Shown here piece after piece: positions 45,481 to 54,999 of a stretch of 64,000 nucleotides of DNA. The position numbers and the translations under genes were made by a program. The number at the start of each line of letters is the position of its first letter. Within the stretch, counting starts at the first letter, position 1. Source of the DNA: Roseovarius pelagicus (GTDB lineage Bacteria > Pseudomonadota > Alphaproteobacteria > Rhodobacterales > Rhodobacteraceae); the NCBI RefSeq assembly GCF_025639885.1, contig NZ_CP106738.1:2790001-2854000 (forward strand), in the 5' to 3' direction. Below the pieces are notes generated by a model. That model saw only the letters and a program-made list of their open reading frames with translations. It had not been told where the DNA came from and ran no database searches.

Positions 45481-47697
45481 ATGTCAGAGACCAAGCACAC
45501 CGCCGCCCCGGATGACCGCGAACTGACCGCCGATGAAATCGAGGCGTTGGTGCGTGAATACGATTCTGAATCGAACTTTCGCGACCTCAAGGGGCTGGTT
45601 GCCCGGCTTGTCACCATCGCCTGCGTCGCCTTGTCGATCTTCCATGTTTACACTGCTGGATTTGGCCTGCTGAACGAGGTGACGCACCGCACCATTCACC
45701 TAACCTTTGTCATGGGGTTGGTGTTTTTGGTGTTCCCGCGCCGCCGTGCCAGCCCGACGCGCCGATTGTGGATCGACAGCGCGATTTTCGGCACGTTCTA
45801 CCTTTATATCATCTACGATCTTGTCATGGCGCTGCCGCCTTCTGCGCTTACCTACATCTTTGCGGCTGTGATGGTGCTGCTGACGGTTCTGACCTTACCG
45901 ATCAAGGGGCGGGGCGTGCCGGGCAGCAAGGTGGCGCTGCGCGACTGGGTGTTCGCCATCCTTGGTGCCGGGTTCTCGTTGTATCTGGTGCTATTCTTCC
46001 GCGACGTGTTTATCACCAACGTTGGTTCGCCTCGACCGCAGGAATACATGATGGGCCTGATCGCCATTATCATGACGCTGGAGGCGACCCGCCGTACCAT
46101 GGGGCCAACCTTGGCCTTTATCGGGGTGTTCTGCGTGGCCTATGCGATGTTGGGACCCTACATGCCCGGCATCATGGGCCATCGCGGCTATAACATCCTG
46201 CGGATCATCAACCATCTCTATGTCGGGACCGAAGGGATATACGGCGTCGCTGTCGGCGTTGTGGCGACCTACGTGTTCCACTTTGTCCTGTTCGGTATTC
46301 TGGCCCAGATGAGCGGTCTGGGGCAGCTGTTCATCGACCTTGCCACCATCGTCGCGGGCCGTGCCTCGGGCGGTAGCGCCAAGGTGTCGGTCGTGTCCTC
46401 GGGCTTTTTCGGGATGATTTCCGGGTCTCCGATCGCCAACACGGTGACAACGGGCGCTTTCACCATTCCGCTGATGAAGAAATCCGGTTTCACGCCGCGC
46501 TTTGCCGGGGCTATCGAGGCATCAGCATCCTGTGGCGGGCAGGTGACGCCGCCGATCATGGGGGCGTCGGCCTTTGTGATGACCGAAATGCTGGGTGTGC
46601 CCTATAACGAGATTATCCTGATCGCGATCATCCCGGCGGCGTTTCACTATCTGGCGATCATGCTGATGGTCCATCTCGAGGCCAAGCGCCTGGGCCTGTC
46701 GGGTTTGTCCGCTGACAAGATCCCGCAATTCAAGGCAGTTCTCAGCAAATCATGGCACCTATTCGTGCCCTTGGGTGTCATGGTGGCGCTGCTGCTGATG
46801 CAATACACGCCGTTTCTGGCAGCCTTCTGGGGCATTATCCTGACAATCGTTTTTTCCTATGTGCCTCTGCTGATGCGCGGGCTGGGAAATACCTCGATGG
46901 ACACGGGTACCGTGTTGACCCCGCCGCGCCTTGTGCGCGGGTTCGAGGATGGCGCAAAATTCGCACTGGCCATCGGGGCTGCCTGTGCCTGTGTGGGCTT
47001 CTTGCTGGGGATCACGACGCTGACCGGACTGGGGTTCAAATTCTCTGCTGCGGTGGTTGAACTGGCCTATGATCTGGCCGGGTTCATGACCGCAATAGAT
47101 TTTACCGGTTTGCTGAACGAAAAAAGCATGGCGCTGTTCTTTGGCCTCGTGTTCGTGGCGATCGCCTGCATCATCATGGGGGCGGGTATCCCGACCACAC
47201 CGACCTACATCATCCTTGCCTCTATTGCGGCACCGGCCCTGATGAAATTCGACATTCCGCTGATTGCCACCCATTTCTTTGTGTTCTATTTTGGTGTGCT
47301 GGCGGATGTAACGCCGCCTGTCGCGCTGGCGGCGTATGCTGCTGCGGGCCTTGCGCGGTCTGACCCGATGCAAACCGGCATGACGGCGTTCCGATTGTCG
47401 ATGGGCAAGGCGCTGGTGCCCTTCATGTTCATCTATGCGCCCAGCCTGCTGTTTGTTGATTTCTCGATGGTTGAATTCGTCGCGGCGCTGATCAGTGGGA
47501 TTGTCTGTATCGTTGCGCTATCGGCGGCATATATCGGCTATTTCAAGGCACCGCTGCATACGCTGGACAAGGTTGCCTTGACCATTGGGGGCTTGTTGCT
47601 CATCTCGACATCATGGCTGGCGATGGCAATCGGTGGCGCGCTGGTGCTGGCGATTTTCCTGCGGAATGCGCGGAGTGCAACGCCTGCGGTGAGTTGA
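45481..47697 (+). CDS. TAXI-type TRAP transporter fused permease (first)
   Basis: A 738-residue inner-membrane protein fusing the small (4TM) and large (12TM) TRAP subunits. A 40-residue acidic N-terminus is followed by many hydrophobic helices. Family marks include SGGSAKVSVVSSGFFGMISG near residue 300, EASASCGGQVTPPIMGASAF, and GAGIPTTPTYIILASIAAPA near 565. It imports its solute with Na+ or H+. It starts two bases after the DUF1850 stop. Confidence 0.93.
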   Translation: MSETKHTAAPDDRELTADEIEALVREYDSESNFRDLKGLVARLVTIACVALSIFHVYTAGFGLLNEVTHRTIHLTFVMGLVFLVFPRRRASPTRRLWIDSAIFGTFYLYIIYDLVMALPPSALTYIFAAVMVLLTVLTLPIKGRGVPGSKVALRDWVFAILGAGFSLYLVLFFRDVFITNVGSPRPQEYMMGLIAIIMTLEATRRTMGPTLAFIGVFCVAYAMLGPYMPGIMGHRGYNILRIINHLYVGTEGIYGVAVGVVATYVFHFVLFGILAQMSGLGQLFIDLATIVAGRASGGSAKVSVVSSGFFGMISGSPIANTVTTGAFTIPLMKKSGFTPRFAGAIEASASCGGQVTPPIMGASAFVMTEMLGVPYNEIILIAIIPAAFHYLAIMLMVHLEAKRLGLSGLSADKIPQFKAVLSKSWHLFVPLGVMVALLLMQYTPFLAAFWGIILTIVFSYVPLLMRGLGNTSMDTGTVLTPPRLVRGFEDGAKFALAIGAACACVGFLLGITTLTGLGFKFSAAVVELAYDLAGFMTAIDFTGLLNEKSMALFFGLVFVAIACIIMGAGIPTTPTYIILASIAAPALMKFDIPLIATHFFVFYFGVLADVTPPVALAAYAAAGLARSDPMQTGMTAFRLSMGKALVPFMFIYAPSLLFVDFSMVEFVAALISGIVCIVALSAAYIGYFKAPLHTLDKVALTIGGLLLISTSWLAMAIGGALVLAIFLRNARSATPAVS

Positions 47698-47956
47698 CGC
47701 CGCATTCTGAAATGGCGACCGTCAAAAAGGAACGGCTTCCGGTTCGGGCTGCGTTAGATGCATCCGGTTTCGGGGGCCGCGCATATGTCGCTTGTCATGG
47801 CAACGACGCGGCTTAAAGGGGCAGCTGGCTGTTTTACCAACGTGGGCGGTGGTGTTCAATTATGGTTAATGTCGGCCTACTACGGCCCACCATTTCGATT
47901 GACCCTGACGACACCTGACGATTTATTGACGCCCGAGAAACAAGGAAGGATATTCC

Positions 47957-48910
47957 ATGAAGTTTAGTCATCTGACTGCTGCTGTCGCCGTCGCCCTGTT
48001 GACCGCGATGCCTGCAAGCGCCGAGACCCGCGTGACCTACAAGTCCGCCAAGTCCACGTCGTCCTATTATCAAATGGCGGTGCAGATTGCCGAAGCGATG
48101 GGCAAGGCCAGCGACGGCGAAATCAGTGTGACGATTGAAGAAAGCCAAGGCTCGGTTCAGAACGTGATGGAGGTGCGCGCACGCGGCGGCGACTATGTGT
48201 TCACCACACCGCCCGTTCTGGTCAAGCTGGCCCAAGGCGGCAAGGCGATGTTCGAAGGGAAGGGTGATCCGGCCTTTGACGACATCCGCGCCCTGTTTCC
48301 GATCCCGTCGCTGACCATGCACTTCGTGATGAGCGAGGCGAGCGGCGCGACCACATTTGACGACCTCAAAGGCAAGACGATCCTTCTCGGCAAAGGCAGC
48401 TTTGGCGCGCGTGAAGGTGAAAAATATCTGGGCCTCTTTGGGGTTCAGGATGATGTGACGATCGCCGATGTCGAGCTGTCCAATGCGGTGCCTGCCCTCA
48501 AGAACGGCCAGATCGACGGTTTTGTGACGGCAGGCAGCTGGCCCGCGCCGAATGTGGTCGAGGCTGCGGCCTCTACCGGTGTGCGGGTCGTGTCGCTGAG
48601 CGATGCGCAGATTGCCGAAACCAAGCGGACGAAACTGGTGATCCCGGCGGGGACGTATGCGGGGCAGGACGAGGATATCGTGACGACCTCGCTACCGGTT
48701 GTGGCCTTTACCACCACCAAGATGGATGATGACACCGCCTACCAATTGACCAAGACATATTGGGAACAGAAGGCCACAATGACCGCATCTGCCAAATGGT
48801 GGGGCGGTGTGGACGCCGATCTGATGGCGAACATCACGGGCAAGATTCACCCCGGTGCGCTTCGTTACTACGAGGAAGCGGGCTTTGAGATCACCGACGA
48901 TCAAAAGTGA
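47957..48910 (+). CDS. TAXI-family TRAP transporter solute-binding protein (second)
   Basis: A 317-residue TAXI binding protein: signal peptide about 1-22 (cut after ASA), then VTYKSAKSTSSYYQMAVQIA. It lacks the TGGTGGTYYPLG motif of the first TAXI protein, replacing it with KSTSSYYQM, so the ligand is probably different. AAGGAAGG lies upstream of the ATG. Its TGA overlaps the start of the permease gene. Confidence 0.87.
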   Translation: MKFSHLTAAVAVALLTAMPASAETRVTYKSAKSTSSYYQMAVQIAEAMGKASDGEISVTIEESQGSVQNVMEVRARGGDYVFTTPPVLVKLAQGGKAMFEGKGDPAFDDIRALFPIPSLTMHFVMSEASGATTFDDLKGKTILLGKGSFGAREGEKYLGLFGVQDDVTIADVELSNAVPALKNGQIDGFVTAGSWPAPNVVEAAASTGVRVVSLSDAQIAETKRTKLVIPAGTYAGQDEDIVTTSLPVVAFTTTKMDDDTAYQLTKTYWEQKATMTASAKWWGGVDADLMANITGKIHPGALRYYEEAGFEITDDQK

Positions 48911-50697
48911 GCTTGACCAACGCTGATACGCCCGCGCCGGCAGGTCTGGCGCGGGTTTTCTGGGCCAGCTTTGCGCTGGCCTCAGTTTTGTTTCACATCG
49001 GGTTGGTGTTCTCCGGACTGGTGCCCAACCTTGTGAGCCGCCCCCTGCATCTGGTTTTTGTGCTGCCTTGGGTGCTGATCTATCAGCGCGAGGGGACGCA
49101 ATGGGTCAGTGGCATGGTGCTGCTTGTCTTTGGCTGTGCCGCCGCATTGTGGGTTGCTTTCAGCCATGACGCGCTTGCCGATCAATACGGTTTCTTGGAA
49201 TCTGACTTTCAGGTCGGTATCGCCGCCGTTCTGATCTGTGTGGTGTTGGAGGCTGCACGCCGGGCAATCGGCTGGCCGCTGCCGCTGGTTGCCGCGCTGG
49301 CGTTGCTTTACGGTCTGCTAGGACAACACATCCCCGGTCAGTTCGGCCATTCGGGAACGCCGATTGAAAGCTTTCTGGGAACGTTAGTCATTGCCGAAGG
49401 CGGGTTGTGGGGATCGCTGACCGCCGTATCGGTGAATGTCGTGGCGATCTTCGTAATCTTTGGCGCGGTGCTGAACGCGGGCGAGGCCGGGCAGGGATTC
49501 ATGAATGTCGCGGCCGCAGCCGCCGGAAGGCTAAGGGGCGGCGCGGCCAAGGTTTCGGTCCTGTCCTCGGCGCTGTTTGGGTCGATTTCCGGGTCGGCGT
49601 CGGCAAATGTTGCCTCGACCGGGGCGATCACGCTGCCCGCGATGACCAAGCTGGGCTATCCAAAACGTATCGCTGGCGCAGTCGAGGCGGTGGCGTCTTC
49701 GGGCGGGCAGATCATGCCGCCGCTCATGGGGGCCGGGGCCTTTGTAATGGTGGAACTGACCGGCGTTCCCTACACTGGCATTATGGCCGCCGCGGCACTG
49801 CCGGCGTTGTTGTATTTCTGGGCGGTATGGATCGGAATCGACGGCTATGCGCGCCGCTATGATTTGCGTGGCCTGACGGCGGCGGATCGGCCTGCGCGGC
49901 GCGATGTTCTGGTGACTTCGGGGTTTTTCCTGATTCCCTTTTTCATCCTGCTGTGGGGCATGTTCGTGATGCAGGTAACGCCGCAATATGCGGCCTGTCT
50001 TGCGATCATGGCAGGCGCGGTGTTGTTGCTGACGGGGCGTGATCTGCGGATTGATCTGCGACGCGCGGCAGTGCGGGCCGAAAGCGCATTGATCAACGCA
50101 GGAAAACAAGTGGCGCTGATCGGGGCTATCATATTCTGCGCTTCGCTGGTGATCGGAGTGCTGGGTGTAACCGGGCTGGGGGTCAAGATTACGTCGTTGA
50201 TCCTGTCGGTGTCAGGTGGTCAGCTTTGGCCATCGCTGCTGCTCACTGCGCTGGCCTGTCTGGTGCTGGGGATGGAGGTGCCCACGACAGCGGCGTATGT
50301 GATCTGTGTCTCAGTGGCCGGACCTGCACTGATTGAACTGGGGCTGGACCCATTGCAGGCGCATTTGTTCGTGTTCTGGTATGCATTGTTGTCCACCATC
50401 ACGCCGCCGGTCTGTGGTGCGGTATTCATCGCAGCAGGGATGATCGGGGAAAATTGGCTACGTGTGGCGTTGACGGCAATGGCGCTGGGCGTCGGGCTCT
50501 ACCTGATCCCGCTGGGTATGGTTGCTGCGCCATCGCTCATTAACCTGACCGGCGCGCCGGTGATGGCGGTGCTGGCCGCGATCAAGATCGGCGCCGGGCT
50601 GGCGCTGATCAGTTGGGCATTGGTCCGGCGCTGGCATGTCTTGCTGCGCTTGGCCGCTGCTGCTGTTGGGCTGCTGCTGGTACTGGCGCCAATCTAG
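48907..50697 (+). CDS. TAXI-type TRAP transporter fused permease (second)
   Basis: A 596-residue fused TRAP permease, shorter than the first (738) because the N-terminal and linker parts are reduced. Key segments are GGAAKVSVLSSALFGSISGSAS, EAVASSGGQIMPPLMGAGAF and GMEVPTTAAYVICVSVAGPA. The start is a GTG at 48907 overlapping the binding-protein stop; a terminator stem lies over codons 9-17. Together with the product of 47957 it forms a second, independent TAXI transporter, here without DUF1850. Confidence 0.92.
   Translation: MSLTNADTPAPAGLARVFWASFALASVLFHIGLVFSGLVPNLVSRPLHLVFVLPWVLIYQREGTQWVSGMVLLVFGCAAALWVAFSHDALADQYGFLESDFQVGIAAVLICVVLEAARRAIGWPLPLVAALALLYGLLGQHIPGQFGHSGTPIESFLGTLVIAEGGLWGSLTAVSVNVVAIFVIFGAVLNAGEAGQGFMNVAAAAAGRLRGGAAKVSVLSSALFGSISGSASANVASTGAITLPAMTKLGYPKRIAGAVEAVASSGGQIMPPLMGAGAFVMVELTGVPYTGIMAAAALPALLYFWAVWIGIDGYARRYDLRGLTAADRPARRDVLVTSGFFLIPFFILLWGMFVMQVTPQYAACLAIMAGAVLLLTGRDLRIDLRRAAVRAESALINAGKQVALIGAIIFCASLVIGVLGVTGLGVKITSLILSVSGGQLWPSLLLTALACLVLGMEVPTTAAYVICVSVAGPALIELGLDPLQAHLFVFWYALLSTITPPVCGAVFIAAGMIGENWLRVALTAMALGVGLYLIPLGMVAAPSLINLTGAPVMAVLAAIKIGAGLALISWALVRRWHVLLRLAAAAVGLLLVLAPI
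48931..48959 (+). terminator. Terminator-like hairpin after the second TAXI binding-protein gene
   Basis: CCCGCGCC and GGCGCGGG form a perfect 8-bp GC stem with a nine-base loop, followed by TTTT. It lies 20 bases after the binding-protein stop, inside the start of the fused permease gene, and should cause partial termination. Confidence 0.7.
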
Positions 50698-50729
50698 GCG
50701 ATGACCGCGCGTGAACTGAGAGGTGGCGC

Positions 50730-51647
50730 ATGAATTCCAGACTGTCCCTTAGGCAATTGCGCTATTTTGCCAGCGCCGCGAAACATGGCAGTTTCAAGCG
50801 GGCAGCGGAAGTGATGAATGTGTCGGCTTCCTCGATCTCCTTGTCGGTCGGACAGTTGGAGGGCGTTATCGGGTGTCAGTTGTTTGAGCGGCGTCATGCA
50901 CGCGGGTTGGTGTTGACCGATGCTGGCAAGGAAACGCTGATTGAGGCGCGCAACGTGTTAAGCGGCGTGGAAGGAATCGAACAATCTGGCGGCCGGCGCG
51001 ATGGTGGGCTGGAAGGGGCGCTGGAAGTGGGCGTTTTGCGTAGCCTCGCGCCCTATGTGATCCCGGCCTTTCTAGAGGCCTTCCGGGCGCGCTATCCGGG
51101 GATTGACGTCTATATCAGCGAAGGTGTGATCAGTGATCTGCTGAGTGGTCTGGTTTCGGGGCGCAGCGATCTGGCCCTGACCTATGATACCGACTTGCCT
51201 GCTGCGATCCGCACTTGGCCGGTTCTGGACCTGCCACCGCGTATCTTGGTTGCTCAGGGGCATCCGTTGGCGGGGCTGTCACGCGCGTCATTGCGGGATT
51301 TCGAGGATTATCCCTATATTCTGGCTGACTACGCCAATACCCGCGACTACATCTTTTCGATCTTTGCAGATTGCGGACTGGGATTGCCCCGCATTGCCCA
51401 ACGCGTTCAGTCGTTCGAGTTGTTGCGCAACTTGGTCGGGCGAAGTGATGCGTATGCGCTGGTCAACATGTGCCCACCCTACGGCAATGACCCGGATGCG
51501 CCTGTCCGAACTATCGAGATTTTGGAAGAGGTCCGCACGCCAGTCCTCTCGCTGGCTGGGTTGCGGCGTGTGCGTCCTAATCCGGCGCAGGAAGCGTTCA
51601 TCGCGCTGGCCCAAGAGATGATCGGTTCGGAAATGCTCTTGCGTTAA
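50730..51647 (+). CDS. LysR family transcriptional regulator
   Basis: A 305-residue LysR protein. The helix-turn-helix is in SLRQLRYFASAAKHGSFKRA followed by SASSISLSVGQLEGVIGCQL; the effector domain follows from about 95. It lies 32 bases after the second TAXI permease gene and 96 bases before the ammonia-lyase-family gene, all on one strand, so it probably controls one or both in response to a transported solute. GAGGTGG precedes the ATG. Confidence 0.88.
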   Translation: MNSRLSLRQLRYFASAAKHGSFKRAAEVMNVSASSISLSVGQLEGVIGCQLFERRHARGLVLTDAGKETLIEARNVLSGVEGIEQSGGRRDGGLEGALEVGVLRSLAPYVIPAFLEAFRARYPGIDVYISEGVISDLLSGLVSGRSDLALTYDTDLPAAIRTWPVLDLPPRILVAQGHPLAGLSRASLRDFEDYPYILADYANTRDYIFSIFADCGLGLPRIAQRVQSFELLRNLVGRSDAYALVNMCPPYGNDPDAPVRTIEILEEVRTPVLSLAGLRRVRPNPAQEAFIALAQEMIGSEMLLR

Positions 51648-51743
51648 AAAAACTCATGCAGTGTCGTTTTAATTGAACTTTATAGGCGCATGCTGTCTGA
51701 GTAGCGTGATGGTCTGGATTTGCAAGGTTGCACGGGGGGCACC

Positions 51744-53255
51744 ATGACGATCAAGATTGATGGCAGAACGCTGACGATCAACGAAATTGCGCGCGTGGCG
51801 CGGGATGATGTTGCAATCGAACTTACCAAGGATGCTATCCGGCGTGTGACGGAATGCGAGGCGTTTCTGGAAACGCTTATCGACGAGGGTCGCCCGATTT
51901 ATGGCGTGACCACCGGCTTTGGCGCGCTGGACGGGCGCAAGGTATCGCGTGCGGATAACCACGCCCAGCAGGTCAATCTACTAAAGAGCCATGCCGCCGC
52001 CTATGGCCCGCCAATGTCACGCGACACGGTACGCGCGATGATGGTGATCCGGGTCAACGCATTGGCGACCGGGCAAACCGGCGTACATCTGGCAACGCTA
52101 GAGGCGCTGGTTGCAATGCTGAACGCCGGGATCACACCGCATGTGCCGTTGCAGGGATCAGTCGGTGCCTGTGGTGATCTCGCACCGCTGGCACATATGA
52201 CGCTGCCATTGCTGGGATTGGGGCGTGCGCGAATTGGCGGCAGCGATTGGATGGATGGCGCGGCGGTGATGCAGCAAGCGGGCATTGAGCCGCCTCATAT
52301 CGCGGGACGTGACGGGATCGCATTGATCAACGGGACTGAGCAGACCAGCGGCATCGGTGCGCTGGCATTGCATGACGCATCGGCATTAATCGAATTGGCC
52401 GAAGAGGCGGCATGTCTGACGATGGAGGCCTTGGGCGCCGTGTCCGACAGCTTTGACGAGTTGACCGCCTTGGCGAAACCCCATCCGGGGCAGATCGTGA
52501 CATCGGCCAACATGCGCCGTCTGACAAAGGACAGCGTTTCTGTACTGCCACCGCGGCCGACCCGGCTGCGCGACGCGCTTAGCCTGCGTTGTATTCCGCA
52601 GGTGCATGGGTCGACCCGCGATGCGATTGCCCACGCGCGCGAAGCGATGGAGATGGAGATTAACGCGGTGAATGACAACCCGATCTTTGGGGTGGCGGAT
52701 AATCTGGTCACGTCGAACTCGGGTAATTTTCACGGTCAGCGCATTGGTGAAGTGTTGGACTATGCGGCCAATTCCATCACCTCGCTGGCGGTCATCAGCG
52801 AGCGGCGCTGCGCGCGTCTGGTGGATGAGAATCACAACGGCGGCTTGCCTGCCTTTCTTATTCACCCTGACGCGGCGCAGGGGCGCAACAACGGGATGAT
52901 GATTGTGCAGTATACCGCTGCATCACTGGTGGCCGAGGCGCGCACACGCGCGGTGCCGGGCACCATCCAGTCGGTGCCGACCTGTGCCAATACAGAGGAC
53001 CATGTACCAATGTCACCGCTGGCCGCGCGCCGGGCGGGGGATGTGGTGGACATCGCACAGACCATTGTGGCGATCGAATGCCTGTTGGCTGCGCAGGCGA
53101 TGGATCTGCGCGGGATTGACCCCGCACCCCTGTTGGCTCCGGTCTATCGCACAGTGCGCGACGCGGTCCCGATGATGGTCGAAGACCGTGTTCTGGGCGA
53201 TGATCTGGCGGCTGCCCGCGCGGCGGTCACAGATTATGCGCAGACCCTGCATTGA
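51744..53255 (+). CDS. Aromatic amino acid lyase family (HAL/PAL) protein with variant MIO motif
   Basis: A 503-residue protein of the histidine/phenylalanine ammonia-lyase family. Numbering matches P. putida HutH closely: Tyr53 in PIYGVTTGFG, His83, Asn196 (NGT), Arg282 and Glu418 (NTEDH) are kept. The MIO cofactor normally forms from Ala-Ser-Gly; here residues 142-144 are Ala-Cys-Gly (GSVGACGDLAPLAHM, codon TGT). The loop that should read DPYSLRC reads DALSLRC, so the catalytic Tyr280 of HutH is Leu279. The substrate is probably not histidine, or the chemistry differs. ATG 51744 has a G-rich ribosome site. TAXI genes lie upstream and a TRAP operon downstream. Confidence 0.85.
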   Translation: MTIKIDGRTLTINEIARVARDDVAIELTKDAIRRVTECEAFLETLIDEGRPIYGVTTGFGALDGRKVSRADNHAQQVNLLKSHAAAYGPPMSRDTVRAMMVIRVNALATGQTGVHLATLEALVAMLNAGITPHVPLQGSVGACGDLAPLAHMTLPLLGLGRARIGGSDWMDGAAVMQQAGIEPPHIAGRDGIALINGTEQTSGIGALALHDASALIELAEEAACLTMEALGAVSDSFDELTALAKPHPGQIVTSANMRRLTKDSVSVLPPRPTRLRDALSLRCIPQVHGSTRDAIAHAREAMEMEINAVNDNPIFGVADNLVTSNSGNFHGQRIGEVLDYAANSITSLAVISERRCARLVDENHNGGLPAFLIHPDAAQGRNNGMMIVQYTAASLVAEARTRAVPGTIQSVPTCANTEDHVPMSPLAARRAGDVVDIAQTIVAIECLLAAQAMDLRGIDPAPLLAPVYRTVRDAVPMMVEDRVLGDDLAAARAAVTDYAQTLH

Positions 53256-53354
53256 GGCAGAATATCAGATGAGATTTTCGCACCATTGCACAGTAGGGCT
53301 TAACAAGTGCCGCAGAACCCAAGATAGTCGAACCATAACAGAGGAGAACGCATC

Positions 53355-54440
53355 ATGAAGAGAAGACATTTTCTGAAAGCATCCGCCGGGGCAGCAGCCG
53401 CTGCACCACTGGCCACACCTGCGCTGGCGCAGGACGTTCGCCAATGGAAGATGGTCACATCCTGGCCCAAGAACCTGCCTGGACCGGGTGTCGCGGCACA
53501 GATGCTGGCGGATCGGATCACGGCGCTGTCCGGTGGCCGGATCGAAGTTAAGCTCTATGCTGCTGGTGAATTGGTTCCGGGCCGGGGCGTGTTCGATGCG
53601 GTCTCGGAGGGGACAGCGGAACTCTATCACGCGGTGCCAGCCTATTGGGGCAGCAAATCCAAGGGTATCTTGCTCTTTGGGTCTCAGCCCTTTGGCTTGC
53701 GCGGCGACGAGCAATATGGCTGGATGGTGCATGGCGGCGGGCAGGATCTCTATGATGAGATGTATGGCCGCTTTAACCTGAAACCATTCCTGTGTGGCAA
53801 CTCCGGCCCGCAATGGGCGGGGTGGTTCCGTGAGGAAATCAAATCAGCCGAAGACCTCAAGGGTATGCGTTTCCGGACGGCAGGTCTGGCGTCCGAAGTG
53901 GCGAGCAAGCTTGGGATGGCGGTGCAGGCGATGGGCGGTCGCGATATGTTCCAGCAGCTGCAATCGGGTGCATTGGATGCCGGTGAGTTCATCGGGCCAT
54001 GGTCCGACAGCGCGCTGGGCTTCTACCAAGTGTGCAAATACTACTACTGGCCCGGCGTGAATGAGCCATCCTCGGCAGAGGAATGCGCGATCAATTCGGA
54101 CGTCTATGCCGAGCTGCCCGAAGATCTGCAAATGGCTGTGCGCGTGGCGTGTTCGTCGCTCTATGGCGATGTATGGACCGAATACACCACCAACCACGCC
54201 CGCGCCCTGCCCAAGCTGGTCGAGGAGCATGGCGTGCAAGTTCGGCAATTGCCGCAGGATGTGATGGTGGCAATGGGCAATGCGGCTGGTGAAGTGATGG
54301 CCGAAATGCGCGAAGACGACGATGAACTGGTACGCCGCATCACGGAAAGCTACATGGATTACCGTAGCTCCGTTTCGGATTATATGGTCTATGCGGATAA
54401 CGGGCAGATGAATGCCCGCGCGCTGGACTATAAATACTGA
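53355..54440 (+). CDS. TRAP transporter solute-binding protein (DctP family)
   Basis: A 361-residue DctP-family binding protein. The signal MKRRHFLKASAGAAAAAPLA has a twin-Arg motif, so Tat export is likely (cut after ALAQ). The mature protein starts DVRQWKMVTSWPKNLPGPGV, close to the TakP-like group that binds 2-oxoacids; the conserved Arg appears in GMRFRTAGLASEV. It is the first gene of a complete TRAP operon. Confidence 0.92.
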   Translation: MKRRHFLKASAGAAAAAPLATPALAQDVRQWKMVTSWPKNLPGPGVAAQMLADRITALSGGRIEVKLYAAGELVPGRGVFDAVSEGTAELYHAVPAYWGSKSKGILLFGSQPFGLRGDEQYGWMVHGGGQDLYDEMYGRFNLKPFLCGNSGPQWAGWFREEIKSAEDLKGMRFRTAGLASEVASKLGMAVQAMGGRDMFQQLQSGALDAGEFIGPWSDSALGFYQVCKYYYWPGVNEPSSAEECAINSDVYAELPEDLQMAVRVACSSLYGDVWTEYTTNHARALPKLVEEHGVQVRQLPQDVMVAMGNAAGEVMAEMREDDDELVRRITESYMDYRSSVSDYMVYADNGQMNARALDYKY

Positions 54441-54450
54441 TAGCCATTGT

Positions 54451-54474
54451 CAGCGCCGGTCCTGTCCGGCGCTG
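54451..54474 (+). terminator. Hairpin between DctP and DctQ genes
   Basis: CAGCGCCGG-TCCTGT-CCGGCGCTG is a perfect 9-bp stem starting 10 bases after the binding-protein stop and 23 bases before the DctQ-type ATG. No T-tract follows, so RNA stabilisation or weak termination is more likely than full termination. Confidence 0.7.
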
Positions 54475-54497
54475 ACCCTTGCCCGGAGCCCGCCTGA

Positions 54498-54998
54498 ATG
54501 AGCCGCCTTGCCGACGCGCTGGACACAATCAATCGCCATGTCGGCTATACGGTGCGCTGGCTTGCGCTGTTCATGGTCATGGCGCAATTCGGCGTGGTGC
54601 TGTTGCGCTACGTTTTTGGCGTTAGCTGGGTCTGGGCTAACGAATCGGTGCTCTACATGCATGCGGCCCTGTTTATGATTGCGGCAGGGTATACGCTGCT
54701 GGTGGACGAACATGTGCGCGTCGATATCTGGTACGCCAAGGAAGGCCCGCGTGGTCAGGCGTTGACCAATCTGCTGGGACATCTGGTGTTGCTCATCCCT
54801 TCGATGACCGTTCTGTTGCTCTATTCATGGCCGACGGTGCGCAATTCGTGGAAGATCATGGAAGGTCCGATTTCGGTGGGTGGCATCCCGGCGTCTTTTT
54901 TGCTGAAATCGCTTATCCCTGTGTTCTGCGTGCTGCTGATCATACAGGCCGTTGCGAACATCCTGCGCGATCTCGCGCGCCTTGCCGGGACACGTTGA
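54498..54998 (+). CDS. TRAP transporter small permease (DctQ)
   Basis: A 166-residue inner-membrane protein with four predicted membrane segments (around 18-38, 52-70, 90-112 and 130-152). It includes GVSWVWANESVLYMHAALFM, the usual DctQ pattern. It forms the membrane complex with the DctM-type protein encoded next. Confidence 0.92.
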   Translation: MSRLADALDTINRHVGYTVRWLALFMVMAQFGVVLLRYVFGVSWVWANESVLYMHAALFMIAAGYTLLVDEHVRVDIWYAKEGPRGQALTNLLGHLVLLIPSMTVLLLYSWPTVRNSWKIMEGPISVGGIPASFLLKSLIPVFCVLLIIQAVANILRDLARLAGTR

Positions 54999-54999
54999 T

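Noticed and set aside
47698..47956. A 69-codon plus-strand frame (47758-47967) in the gap before the second TAXI gene
   Set aside because: It overlaps the next gene's ribosome site and start, and its product shows no domain or signal; the gap more likely holds a promoter.
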